Assembly: GCA_944470555.2 (NCBI GenBank) | Contig: OX104127.1 | Location: 131,007,113-131,071,112 of the forward strand | Direction of reading: 5' to 3' | From: Heterobilharzia americana | Lineage: Eukaryota; Platyhelminthes; Trematoda; Strigeidida; Schistosomatidae | DNA length: 64,000 nt | Part shown: one piece after another, positions 46,320 to 57,029 of the stretch | Numbering within the stretch: position 1 is the stretch's first letter | Layout of the letters: each line of letters opens with the position of its first letter | Notes under the pieces: generated by a model | Databases searched by the model: none | Told to the model about the DNA's origin: nothing | What the model saw: the letters and a program-made list of their open reading frames with translations, nothing else | Translations under genes and position numbers: made by a program

Positions 46320-46670
46320 ACTGGACCAAATTTATCGGTCTCTGTTGGCATAAGGGATCCTACTCGGATGCCTTAATATCGCCTAGTGTTTCATTTTTTC
46401 GTAGTGATGGACAGTGAATAGCATCGGAATCCAGGATGGGCGTTTCGTCCTATATGGGATTCGTCAGCTGGGTACACCTGCTTCCCAGTCAGTGATGTTG
46501 CTCCTATTGAGACTTGAACTTAGGACCCATTAGGCTAGCAAACCATAATAGCCACTTTTTGTGTGATATGTGTAGTTTTTATGTTGTTGTCTGTACTATC
46601 GAAGCATCTTCACAGGAGCCTATATACCAGAAGAGACCGATCAGTTTAATCCAATCAAGGATACGATAAT
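46320..46670 (-). repeat. Hammerhead repeat, family A, with inverted tails
   Basis: Left end: antisense tail (tcggtctctgttggc to actcggatgcc, about 46338-46370). Then an antisense ribozyme (46426-46478), the spacer tcagtgatgttgctcc and an antisense head remnant (about 46510-46545). At the right end, about 46612-46665, the tail recurs in sense orientation (ggagcctatataccag, then gagaccgatcag). The unit is thus bounded by inverted copies of its tail. Confidence 0.7.
46426..46478 (-). ncRNA. Hammerhead ribozyme motif, family A
   Basis: Minus strand: stem I ccag/ctgg, CTGACGA complete, stem II tccc/agga with ATAT loop, GAAA, an imperfect stem III (cgcccat), cleavage site AUC. Confidence 0.6.
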
Positions 46671-46679
46671 ACCAGCAAC

Positions 46680-47265
46680 AACATAAAAACACTATTCAAT
46701 CGAGTCTTCGTAAAGCACTGGAACTGACACTAGGAAATATTTTGTCTGCTTCTATGTTGTGTTACTTTGTTAGTTGCTTAGACAACCCGCATAAATAATA
46801 GTGGCGATGATAATGGAATCAAGGTGGATGTGTTTGTTCAACTATTTCTGTCTGTGGTAAAGGATTAAAACCTGTCCCAAGAGTAAATGTAGGCATCATC
46901 GTATGAATTGAAAACTATACTGATTAAATACTATAGTTGTATACGCCAACTAGTTTCACTTTTCCAGAGATATACATGAATGAACACTAAGCAAATTTAT
47001 TTGCCACTAAGGTAATTGACCATAGAAATGTCATGTTATTTAGAACATTTACTAAAACACAAGTAAATTAATCAATAAGATGATGTGAAGTAATCTGATA
47101 CTTATATGAATATTATGATGAAGCTGACTGACCAGACTTAACAAGATGTAAAACTAGTAGGTGATTATTATATTGATTATAAATATATATGTATTGAATA
47201 TTTACACACAATTTACAATTAATTGATACGCTTTACAATGCACACATTTTTGATGAATATGACTG
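46680..47265. other. No recognisable gene
   Basis: AT-rich; nothing assignable. Confidence 0.35.
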
Positions 47266-47329
47266 ATTATTATATCAGGTTGGTATTCATCATGGATTGA
47301 CACTAGTTGGAGGAATATTAGAAACTTGA

Positions 47330-47378
47330 GAGCACTGGACAGCTGTTTTGTCCAAGCATACGACTCTTCAGCAGTGTG
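47330..47378 (-). ncRNA. Hammerhead motif, family B (GAAA mutated)
   Basis: Minus strand: CTGAAGA complete, stem III acagctgt and stem I cactg/cagtg intact, GUC site present; the GAAA strand reads caaaa (G12 lost) and stem II is weak. Confidence 0.5.
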
Positions 47379-47867
47379 TATCCATATCCCTGCCCTGTCC
47401 CGGATCGAACCCAGGACTTTCAGGTTACGTGCCCAGCACGTTACCATTGAGCCTTTGGGTTGGAATCCAATTGTCTATATTTCCTACTTCCGTCAGTTCA
47501 CGATATAGTGCTCCCAGGTTTCCAATGTTCATCCAACTGATGTCAGTCCAGTACGCATTCCAACCTGAAACCAACTGATAAACCTCCACACACTTCCGGA
47601 TAGAATTAATCTAGCGCTCATTGGTAACTAGCTTCGAGAGGTGATTCTCGAAGTTTCAATGTAAGGTCGTGAGCATCGGTGCCAACCATGAAGAACATGA
47701 GGACAGTTACTCAGCGATGACACTGGATGGTGGTCACGCTACATAGTGAAGTGACAGAAGTAGGAAATATGAACTGCTGGATTCTGACCCAGTGACCCAA
47801 TGGCAACGTACTGACCACGAAACCTGAAAGTCTTGGGTTCCATCCCTGGTGGGGTGGGGTCATGGGT

Positions 47868-47917
47868 GAGCATTGCTGAAGAGTCCTATACCTGGACGAA
47901 ACAGCTGACCAGTGCTT
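47868..47917 (+). ncRNA. Hammerhead motif, family B (cleavage site mutated)
   Basis: Plus strand: CTGAAGA and GAAA are both intact, stem II tcc/gga, but the expected GUC at the cleavage site reads GAC, breaking the A-U pair at the base of stem III. This copy keeps both catalytic strands. Confidence 0.55.
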
Positions 47918-48184
47918 ACAGCTTTCCACCGTTACTCCATTTAATACCAATCGATGACGAGTTCGAACCTAAAATCAGCTATTAAGTTCTCTCAAACCCT
48001 CAGATAAAATACATAGTTAAGAAAAAACCCTTTAGCCATTCTCGAACATCTGATTAACTATAATCACTGCTTCACTGGAATCTTTATTCATGGTCATTTA
48101 TAAAACGCATTCAGGCATTTCGAAGGGAATGCAGAGTTGCCAAATGAATGGGGCAGAAAACTAGGCAATCAATCTTTTCATGTT

Positions 48185-48360
48185 AGTTAGGTGCTGGGAG
48201 CCGGCAGGAAGCTCTTCACCTAGGCTTCATGCTTTTTAGCACTCCTCAGCAAGGTGTATTTGAAACCTTGACGAAAATGAGGACCCCCTTAGAATCAAGC
48301 CCGTAAAGCCCAGTGTTGCAGTTGGAGGTGTTATCACTAAGCCACTCGCTTACTCACCAA
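48185..48360 (-). repeat. Hammerhead repeat, family C
   Basis: Minus strand: a head remnant near 48300-48350 (aagccactcgctta on the plus strand is the A-box side), then ccttgCTGAGGAG, a 4-bp stem II gtgc/gcat around TAAAAA, GAAG in place of GAAA, and the CCTAGG palindrome (48211-48255). The tail reads ttcctgccggctcccagc. Confidence 0.6.
48211..48255 (-). ncRNA. Hammerhead motif, family C (GAAA to GAAG)
   Basis: CTGAGGA fits CUGANGA; stem II has 4 bp with one wobble; stem III is CCTAGG-based; the last A of GAAA is G. Stem I ccttg has no good partner (gaagag). Probably inactive. Confidence 0.45.
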
Positions 48361-48424
48361 TGATCAATCAAAGTACTTAATCCAGTTTAACAAGAAGTCA
48401 GTTACCGCCTAAACAATTCAGTCT

Positions 48425-48600
48425 CAGAGTCTCTGACTCCAGAAATGGGAGACGTGGGTTTAAATCCCAATCGGGACATCTACTGCGTAGAGGTTGCAGA
48501 TACACCTTGCTAACGAGTGCAAAACCCAGAAAGTTAATTCTATGGTTTCCTGCTGACTGCCTCCATTCAAATAATATCTATCTCAGTGCATCGCGACGAT
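48425..48600 (+). repeat. Degenerate hammerhead repeat, family C
   Basis: Sense copy with B-box-like gggtttaaatcccaatcgggac (48453-48474), ggttgcagatacaccttgc and a mutated core (ctaacgag at 48511). GAAA-like cagaaag follows but stem III is lost. Tail: ttcctgctgactgcctcc. It lies 65 bp from the antisense copy at 48185-48360, head to head. Confidence 0.55.
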
Positions 48601-48609
48601 GAGCTTCCT

Positions 48610-50110
48610 AGCCTGGTCACCTCACTGTGAAATGGTCGACAGAATTCCTCCAGCACTAACAACTGGACTACATGAAGCTGTTTACCCTTCAGTAATTAAT
48701 CAATTTAATCTTTTGGTATCTCATCTTTTTGTTCAGAAGTTAGGTTCAATCTCTCATTTTTATCTTACTCATAATCTTCTTTTGACTGCTTTCATCTCAT
48801 TGTTATTTCTTCCCCTTTTCTTGAATTACCAATGGTCTATTTTAATTTTCCCATTACTATCCAATATTTACTATCACTTGTATTCCTTCCTAGGTTGTTA
48901 CGTATTCACTTCATAATTGTAGTCTACTAATATGTTGTAAAAAACGATAGTGGATGACCTTGTAGCCAGTGATTAACACTGAATTGCCACTGTTATCTGA
49001 CTGTTCTTTATAAAGTCAATTTTTCTTACCAATAATACAAGTCAACAAATCTAATTATTGCTGGCAAAGTGTAAATTGACAACATCACAATACTGCTATA
49101 GGCGTTTAGGGAAAACATCATATTCCCCAACAGTTGATAAGTAAGAATAATATATTTATTGCCATTTAGATAACTTGACTGGCTGAATGCTGAATAAGCA
49201 TAAACATTTGAATAGATTAAGATTACATACATCTTATTGTTTATAAACTGATTAACACACCAGCGTTATCTTTCCTTAGCTGGGTTTGTTATCACTCTGA
49301 CTTTGTCTGTCAGTATACCAGCCAGTTGTACCTTAATCGATTGCTTTGTTGTCGTAATTACTGTAAGTCACGTTTATTTAGTAGGATAGGCGATTTATAT
49401 TAATTTCTGTTTGATCAATCAAAAAATTGGTTCAAAACAGTACAAGAACCTCGACCTATACACATTCCGCTACGGTCTAGACTTCTTTGCACGCAAAAAA
49501 ATGTATCATGCCATCTTAGAAGTTACTTAAATAACCAAATTCTATTTCTTCTCCACTTAAATGTGAAACAGACTCCCCATAAATAGTCGTAAAGTAGTTC
49601 AAATCTTTGTGGGTGCTTTACTTTTTATGAATTAAAAACTATGGAATCTTTTTTGGTTGCACCGTGCGTCAGGACAGTGAACATAATGGGACTGAGTGCC
49701 ACTAGTCTTCCTCACCAGGTAGATACAGAAGGATATTTACACGAATTAGTCCATGCTGTACTATATCAAAATCTAAGCAACTGGATAAAAAATATATAAC
49801 ACAGAGAACTTCTAATAAACAGATATTGAAGGATATTAAAAAAAAATTTACTGTATATTTTTATAAATTGCTGTTTAGGCACAAAAATGTAGTTGAAAAC
49901 ATTTATTTAGATTTACGTTGATTGGGAGAGATTATTTTTGCAAACTTTAATTCTTTGGAACGCACTTCCCAATTTAATTTTTAGAACTACGATTCTACAT
50001 TTGCAAAACAGACTGCTCTCAAATATGCGCTACACTGGCCTTCACTTATGCTTTTTTTCATACGCATAGATCCTTGTTTTTTACATGCCCAATGAACTGT
50101 CCTCGATATA
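48610..50110. other. No recognisable gene
   Basis: Frames such as 48599-48916 are hydrophobic by T-richness and carry no motif. Confidence 0.35.
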
Positions 50111-50117
50111 GTATTTA

Positions 50118-50270
50118 TCGTGATGACTAGCAGTGAATTCCAGGACACGCGTTTCGTCCTATTTGGGGCTCGTCGGCCGAATGAAACTTCATCCTACACC
50201 AGTCACTGGTGTTGTTCTCACTGCTACTCCAACCCAGTTACTATCACTTCAAACATCAAAGTGTTATTCA
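50118..50270 (-). repeat. Hammerhead repeat, family A
   Basis: Antisense copy: flank gatgactagcagtgaattcc, ribozyme (50135-50182), spacer cagtcactggtgttgttctc, and a head remnant near 50220-50250 (actccaacccagttac). Tail-like antisense fragments (gcctatgtggaggcc) continue near 50392-50410. Confidence 0.65.
50135..50182 (-). ncRNA. Hammerhead motif, family A (core U4 mutated)
   Basis: Minus strand: CCGACGAG in place of CTGACGAG, GAAA intact, stem III acgcgtgt, cleavage site GUC, loop AAAT in stem II. Confidence 0.5.
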
Positions 50271-50429
50271 CCAGGCATCCACTGAGGCATAAAAACCGCC
50301 TCTTGCACAATGAGTATCAGTTGTTGTTTGAGACTTGTAATTTCCTATTGCTATGAAGGGTCGAGTTGCTTGACCTCTATTGGGAGATTGGCGCCTATGT
50401 GGAGGCCTTGATACCTGGATTCTGCTGCT

Positions 50430-52230
50430 GATCACCGAGATGAATATAACATCATGCTTATCCAGCACAATTAAGGTATCCACATAGAAGTTTGCCTGCC
50501 AAAAGAGGACTAGCAAATCGGCTCTGTATAGCAGTGAGAGTCTCATCACATATTTTTTCCAGTTGCTACACTCTTTGTGTTTTAAACAGTTGTAAAGATA
50601 ATAATTTCAGAGGCTTGATCTGGTTGTAGTAAGAAACTGATTATGGCTTTCTCTGCACCTCGCCTATCTGTTAATTGTAGAACAGTGTCTGAAGATGGAA
50701 GGAATAAACATAATCTCAAAATGGGATAATCTGAAGAGCATGAAAGTTATTCAAAATGATTTTTCTCGAAATTCTTTCATTATGCTTTCCAAATACCATG
50801 TGCACAAGGACCATGAGTTAACAAACTTCACTAGGAAAAATTAGACTTCCAGAAGGATGGCATATAGTGGATAGTGAAAAAAAGCACTTTTCCATGCTCA
50901 GAACCAGCAGTTCTTACAAAAGTAGTAAATATTAGAATTGTTTAACTCTCAAAAATATAAACTTACTGTTCACTTAACGCTAAACTCACCTAACAATGAC
51001 ATGAATTTTCCCCTTATGTGCTCTTTTCTCCCTTGCAAGCCCAACTTCACTATTCCTTATTGTAATTTTACACATTTTTAATCTCCCAACTCATTTGCCT
51101 ACCTGTAAGACAGTCGCACTCTATATAAACAAATGAGATTTGCAAAGATTTCATACTTTTTCCGATTGAAGGTGAAACTTATAATCTTAATCCTCTTCTC
51201 TTCTTGATGTAAACTGATAGAGTTATAGAGGAAGTCGTGTTCCGTTCATAAGTAAAGCCAGAGTATCCATTCAGAATTTAGCATAATCGAAGATTTTAAC
51301 ATCTTAAAAGTCTCACAGAATCTTAAAATATGAATCAAGAATATATCTTGCAGCTTGTAAAACAATATAAAAATATTTATCGCGTACATTTTCATTGCAG
51401 AAACTTCTGTAGAAATAGGGACAAACCCAAAATCTGGAATTCAAGGGATAAAAACCTATGAAAAACTCTTTTAAGCAACTTCCCATATATCGAATGTTAC
51501 ACACATGTGAACGCTTACTTGCTTGCAATTCATAAGAAGTGTCTCTGCTAAAGTTTTTATCATTAATTTACTTAATTTGTCGACATACCAACAGGGTTGC
51601 TACAATTTCTAGATGCATTGATTGGACCTGATTCGCATCATGGCAACCACTCAGGCGGAACGATGCGGTTTTAAGACGGTTGTCAGATTTTCCCTATTAT
51701 GGTCAGTTTTTAGGGTGACATAACACTGCCTACTCCCCTGCCTAATACATTTATCGAATCATCTTATTCTCTAAATTGGAGTGATTTCATTTTATGTAGT
51801 TTAGGTAACTCATTGGATTAGTTATGCACTTTGAGAAAATTTGTTCCAATCCATACTATGGCTTCATTTTTGAAATTCAATTACTTTCCCAAGTAACAAG
51901 AAAATTTTCATTGACCTTTTCAACTTCGTCTATGCAACTCCTATATATTTATAATGTACAACTGAACGTATCCTCCCTGTTCTTCGGTTCTTGCTTGTCA
52001 ATTTAAATGAAGCATCTAAATATTTTTTTATCCTTTGCTGTAAACAGCTGAAAAAAGTCCCAGGTATGCAATAAATTCACATCAGCATACGATAAATTTT
52101 GTTCAAATGTAGCTCAAGTGTGACAAAAAAGTCAAGTGAAGCGATTAGAATAGGTACGAATCACAGCAGCTAATTATTTCTGTTCGATGAAATACAGAAA
52201 AATATAATCTGTAACATCAAAACTGTACCC
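50430..52230. other. No recognisable gene
   Basis: No supportable frames or shared repeats. Confidence 0.35.
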
Positions 52231-52247
52231 GTTGCATAAACAGTATC

Positions 52248-52395
52248 TCTCATGACTCAGTAGTGGATAAAGCTCTGACATGTGAAGTGATGTATTCTGA
52301 GTTCCCGTCTCAGTAAAGGTACATCTAGGTAATCGGTGGTTTCAAGAAATCACAGAAAGTGTAACTCGGATCCTACTGCTAGCCAATATCCCCAA
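52248..52395 (+). repeat. Degenerate hammerhead repeat, family A
   Basis: Sense head remnant (gactcagtagtggataaagctctg, 52255-52278; B-box-like gagttcccgtctcag at 52299), the text ggtacatct at the start of stem I, and the flank ctactgctagccaatatcc at the end. The hammerhead core itself has been lost (ggtggtttcaagaaatcac lies in its place). Confidence 0.45.
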
Positions 52396-52399
52396 TTGA

Positions 52400-53130
52400 A
52401 ATCTTATGGAAACCAAAAGAGTAAAGATTATGTTACCATCTGTTCCGAGGTCAAAGCACAATCATCAAACAAAGTTCAGCGTATTCATAAAATCTTTTGA
52501 TATACGTAAAAGGTTACGAAAATACCTTTCGCACTGAACAATTGAAAAAAATGTATTCATAACAGATCTGTTGACGGTTACAATGACATATTTTGGCATA
52601 TATGTCACGATAACTTAACCTGATGTGATATATTCCTTTGTACTATACGGTTCTAGTTGACGCACACTGATGATTCTTTTATGCATGCGTGTCAATAATT
52701 AGATATCAGTTGATAAAGATAAATATGAAATCGTTATTCATAGGCTGTAACAAATAATGATGGTAAATATGCTCACGAAGTCTTCTGGACAATAATATCA
52801 CAATCAAGACGTCACTTTTGCAAATTCAGAGGATTTAAATTTGTTTTTTGCACTCGAACTAGCTGAATTCCCATACAGAAGTCAACTACGAAGTCTTTTT
52901 CAAATTGTAATGACCAGCGATCAGTTTGAAAATGAGTCTGAAAAAGAGCAAAGTCAAGGAATACAAATTTGACTTAACTGCTGTACTAAGTAACGGCAGA
53001 TAGTTTACGTGCACACAGATATTAATGATTTACACATGTTCCTTAAATTTTGTTAATTGGTGCAGAAATGATTCCAATTTAGGATCTTTTAATATTCCTT
53101 ACCGAAAAAGGCGTGCACATCATTCGTCAA
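52400..53130. other. No recognisable gene
   Basis: AT-rich, nothing assigned. Confidence 0.35.
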
Positions 53131-53132
53131 TA

Positions 53133-53147
53133 TATGCGAACCAAATA
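53133..53147 (+). repeat. Diverged target-site duplication of the old RTE copy (3' side)
   Basis: tatgcgaaccaaata matches tatgggaaccgaata at 56469-56483 in 13 of 15 positions and sits directly outside the 3' tail remnant. Confidence 0.65.
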
Positions 53148-53906
53148 TTATTGTTATTTGTCCCATGGTATCCATATCAGTAACACGTCACAATTTCACT
53201 CTATTCTCTATAGTTGTTTCAACTTGGCTCCACGACTGCCTACAAGCTTTCATTTCTTACTCACACCATCTCCTCCATGTCACCCTCACCTGAGACGCCC
53301 AACTCACCGGTTCCCCTTTGCAATCCACTTGACCGCCTGGCCTAGCCTAGGCCTGGCCTGTCACATCATGTCTCCAACTGGTCTTCTCAGTGTAAGTCCA
53401 ATCCATATCCACTTTCCTTGACTGTATATTTGTTGGGCGATGGGTTCTTGATTGGTTGGTAGGTTGCCAGACCAGACCAGACTTCCCTGTTCCTTATTTA
53501 TTCTGGCCATCTATTTGATCATCAGTGTCGAGTGAGCGAAGTCGGTAGCTGTTGATGTGATGTATGTCTGCAGTTAGTTGAAAATGCAGTTCGTGTTACT
53601 CCAAGTCTCTCACCCATCACAAAGAAACACTGACTTACTTGACTGAATTAGTGTTGAAGCATCAGATCTTGTTCACGCTTCATGCTGAGTGCAGTGGATC
53701 TCCACACTGATTTCAGGTTAATGCAGGAAGGTCCTTCCAATCCCTGCTTTCGCATTCTCATCTTTGCCTGTGCCGCCTGCAGTTGAAATGATGCTGCCAA
53801 GGTAGGTAGGTGAAAGAGACAACTTCCTTCAGATTTCCCGCCTTGATAGTGATTGGTGATTGTTATTGCTGATTGGGTAATTCCATCACGTTTGTCTTCT
53901 CTACGT

Positions 53907-54173
53907 TCATCTGAAGTCCCGTATTCGCTGTTTCGCCTCTTCTGCCAACTTGTTAGTTTTCGACTCTAGATCTTCAAATTTGTTCGACATTGGACATAAA
54001 TCATCGCCGGTGAAATACAAATCTTCTACGACCTTTTCATCAGTCAAACTGCATCCACCCATTTTCTCGCTCTTTACAGTTTGCTGCATGATCCAGTCCA
54101 GTCCAGTCCAGTCGACAACAATTGAGAAGATCATTAGTGATAGCAGGCAGCCTTGTCTTACTTCTGTCTTCAC
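53907..54173 (-). pseudogene. RT fragment of the old RTE copy
   Basis: The longest recognisable RT piece: KTEVRQGCLLSLMIFSIVVDW (motif around GVKQGCLLSP), then a short insertion from tandem ccagt repeats, IMQQTVKSEK, VVEDLYFTGDDLCPM in place of LEDLDFADDLCLM, and NKLAEEAKQRIRDFR before a stop. The C-terminal half is almost identical to the frame at 43289-43489. Confidence 0.85.
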
Positions 54174-55129
54174 TTCACTTCAAAGGCGTGACTGAGCTTT
54201 TCACTGTGAATCGTTTGGCATGTGGCGTAGTCATTTATCTACGGAATGAGGTTGATAAGGGTTTGTGGTACTGAAACCGTAGTGTTGAAGCAGCTGCCTG
54301 CCACATTACTTCTCAGTCGACGTTATCCGAGGCCTTTTCAAAGTCGATGAAGTTGAGATAAGGTGGAGAGTTGACTGCCATTCTACTCTCGGTTCTTTGA
54401 TGATGCGTAGCGTAGCGTTGGAATTAGATCCGCACATGATTTCTTTTTTATTATGCCACCTTGTTTCCGTCCTAGTTCTTCTTCTAATTGGCCAGCAGGT
54501 ACCTTTCCTTCCTTCCAAACCTTATGCAACAGTGATGTGAGCATGTCACCACTGAAATCTCGGTGTCTGTTTTCAGTGCTTCTCCAGGAATTCCATCTGG
54601 TCCTGCTGCATCCCGTCTTTCAGCAGCTTTATGGCCTTCACGACTTCACTTCTGCTTTTGTCGGAGGGCTTGTGTTCACTGATAATTCTGTGGCTGGGCT
54701 TCTGGTGGTATTTCTGGACGAGTTGCAGGTGGTGGCGGTAGTCGATTTCAGGGTTTTTTGAAGTGGCCAACCCATCATTTCTTCTGTTTCTCCTCTATGG
54801 TAACTAGGTTTCCACCAACATCTTTCATTGGTTTTGTCTGCATTGTTCTCTCAATAGATAGTAACCCGGTTATTTGACATAATGTTGTTAGGTCTCTCCT
54901 ACCAGCAGCTTGTTCTACTTCATTTGCAAGTGTGTCGTAGAAGTGTCCTTTGTCTTTTTGTGCACACTATTCTTAACCTCTTTGTTTAGTGTCCTATACG
55001 TTGTAGTCAGGTCCTCTTTTCGTCCCTGCACTGCACTGGTTCATCTCTTGATTCACCATCATCATTTTCCTGTCAATACTTTATCAGCTTCCACTTGTTT
55101 GTCGAGGTACATTCAATGTCCCGTCTTCT

Positions 55130-56123
55130 TTATTCTTCCTTCCTAATACGCTTATTCAGGTTTCCTCCGACGTCTCTTTCAAACAGTTCCAGTGTTCTTC
55201 TACTCAGGTTTCTCCAGGGATGTTGCTCAATATCTCCCATTTCGTGCTGATGACTGGCTGACGTGAATATGTTCTTTGTAGTTTCATTCTTCAGTGCAGT
55301 TTCTCTTCCGGATGATGAACTTGAACTGTAGTCATCTATGACCAACTTCTGTGAAGGCTTTCAACTTCATTTTGCAGGTAGGTTCCTTGCACTAGATAGG
55401 GATGTGAGTGGTGTGAACCTACCTGCATCTGGTCCTCTTCTTCATCTGATCTTGTGTCCAGCAGGCTGACTGCGTCTGCGTCTCCACTTTCTTCACACTG
55501 AGATGAAGTCGATCTGATTTGTAGTGTAGTGTGTCCTGGTGTCTAGTGAAATTAAATCCATGTCTCTGCCTTGTGAATATCCTTGTGTTTGTACACACTG
55601 CCTCCAATCACAAAATCGTTGTGTGCAGAAGTCTGCAAACGGTTCTCCATTTTCGTTCATTTCACCGAGTGCCCCTCGAGCCACGATGGGTCTTTTACTA
55701 TGTTGTCAGCTTCATGCAGCTTGGCATTCATGTCAATCCAGTCATTAGAATGAATTTTGATATCGCCATGAGAGTGGGCTGTTGTCCATTATGGATTGCA
55801 ATTGTCTGTGGCATTCCTCCTTCTCTCTATCCGAATTATTTGTAGGTGAGTAGCGTAGCATTGTATGATTGTGGTTCTCCTTCATTTTGAGTTGAATCTT
55901 GCTGCGATGATCTTGATCCTGCAGGAGGAGATTGGTTCCCACTGCATGAGAGGAGGAGAGCCTTTGATGCTGTTGGGGACATCAAGATAGCCACTCCTGT
56001 ACTTAGTGTGCTCATGGTTGTCGTCTGGGTGACACTATCGGAGCAGATTATTGACTCGTCTCTAGTTGACAGTTTGGGGAGTCCACTTCCATTCCATCTC
56101 CTTACAAATATCCCCAGCCTCAT
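55130..56123 (-). pseudogene. Endonuclease and linker fragments of the old RTE copy
   Basis: Contains broken pieces of the APE endonuclease and the linker to RT. At 55345-55130 the frame KNETTKNIFTSASHQHEMGDIEQHPW corresponds to the C-terminus of the endonuclease frame of the intact element (KDETTKEIFKSSHQDKMGDIEQHP). The RT-like continuation (VISTKWEILSNIPGE) is again in the next frame, as in the intact element. Confidence 0.75.
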
Positions 56124-56468
56124 ACTTCTCTGCTATACCTTCTCATCTCTTTTGAAATCTGAACAGCCTTGCCATCCAGCTTCAAACATTGTGCGGACAA
56201 TCCATGTCTGCATTCTTACTTTCGCTGTCATTGAGAGAGAGAGAAGACGCATCGACCAACTGGTTTCTGGAAGGTTTTCACCAAACGGCGTCATTTCGCC
56301 TCTCCGATTCCAGTGAGGAATAAGTTTAATTTTATGCTTTATATTTTCTTTGTGCTTTGAGGTTTCTTCAGGGATTGGATTGGGGTTGCTAACCCTATGC
56401 CCAAGCTTCCCTCTCTATGCGGGCTTAGGACGGTCTAGTACCTAGTGGACTAGTTAACTAGGCGAGGT

Positions 56469-56483
56469 TATGGGAACCGAATA
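56469..56483 (+). repeat. Diverged target-site duplication of the old RTE copy (5' side)
   Basis: Partner of 53133-53147; two mismatches in 15. Confidence 0.65.
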
Positions 56484-56533
56484 AGTGACTGCTAATATCG
56501 CGTTGTTTATGTCAATTTTCATTTGATTCTAGG

Positions 56534-56656
56534 GACACATAACAAAGAAGCGGTTGAACTTTGAGGTTCAGAAAGGTGGAAAATATCCTCAAATGGTAGG
56601 GAAAACCGCAGCAATCAAACGGTTCGATCAACACAGTGGGCGGATAGACGTAGGTT
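56534..56656 (+). CDS. Putative internal host exon (unassigned)
   Basis: A pyrimidine-rich stretch and AG acceptor (tttgattctag, ending about 56533) precede an open frame without ATG that reads GHITKKRLNFEVQKGGKYPQ and then MVGKTAAIKRFDQHSGRIDV. A possible donor GTAG|GTTATA lies near 56656-56662. The composition (Lys, Gly, Arg, Gln mix, with little of the Asn/Ile/Phe/Tyr bias of chance frames here) and the raised GC content stand out from the surroundings. It sits 50 bp beyond the old RTE copy. I recognise no domain. Without neighbouring exons this remains a candidate; the frame stays open to 56757, so the 3' limit is uncertain. Confidence 0.4.
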
Positions 56657-56759
56657 ATATTATTGGTTCAGAAGGAACCTTTAGACCATTGTATGTTATA
56701 CAACTTGTTTCGCTTGTCATTTGTATCAAAGCAAAAATAATCAGACCAGAAGAATAACT

Positions 56760-57025
56760 TGCTATCTTGTCCATTTCTTGGCTCCTCCTCAGCTGAAAAC
56801 TACCTGGAATAAATACAAAATTAGTTGTCAGTACGGTATGCTTTAGTTTATTAAAGGCTACACCCTAAAAAATTTTGAAAAGCTTTTTGTGCATATAAAA
56901 ACAATTTATCTTTGCTTGAAACCTTCTCCATCAACCTTTATCCCATTTAAATATCATGGTTATTGTGGAAATATATCATTCCTCCTCCATCTTCGTTTTG
57001 TTTTCAACTCTTCTATTATCTTTAG
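56760..57025. other. No recognisable gene
   Basis: AT-rich intronic or intergenic DNA. Confidence 0.35.
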
Positions 57026-57029
57026 GTCT

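Larger units (their letters stand above)
47278..47985. repeat. Head-to-head pair of hammerhead repeats, family B, with linker
   Basis: The best example of the compound unit. Antisense tail (ggttggtattcatcatgg, 47279), antisense ribozyme (47330-47378), antisense head (cccggatcgaacccagg at 47399; A-box complement near 47450), a spacer (tatttcctacttccgtcagttc), then a sense tail (about 47510-47570). The linker is at 47580-47645 (cacttccggatagaattaat, gcttcgagaggtgattc), as at 18478-18545. The sense copy follows: the same spacer in reverse (gacagaagtaggaaatat at 47753), head (gggttccatccctgg at 47835), ribozyme (47868-47917) and tail. Confidence 0.75.
53148..56468 (-). mobile_element. Old full-length RTE copy, decayed sublineage
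   Basis: Runs from the 5' leader (near 56468-56380; same ctagt-rich leader and aggcgaggtta boundary as the 6.5-kb element) through endonuclease pieces (56123-55745: RWNGSGLPKLST and a damaged YSPTNN; 55684-55493: GEMNENGEPFADFC) and RT pieces to a diverged tail near 53150. Frameshifts and stops are numerous. Many are short tandem duplications, for example ccagt repeats at 54103-54113 and a doubled cgtag at 54411. Length is near that of the intact copy, so nothing large is missing. Confidence 0.9.

Noticed and set aside
48599..48916. Hydrophobic 105-codon frame as a membrane protein
   Set aside because: T-rich DNA gives Phe/Leu/Ser/Tyr-rich chance frames; no start context, splice signals or motif.
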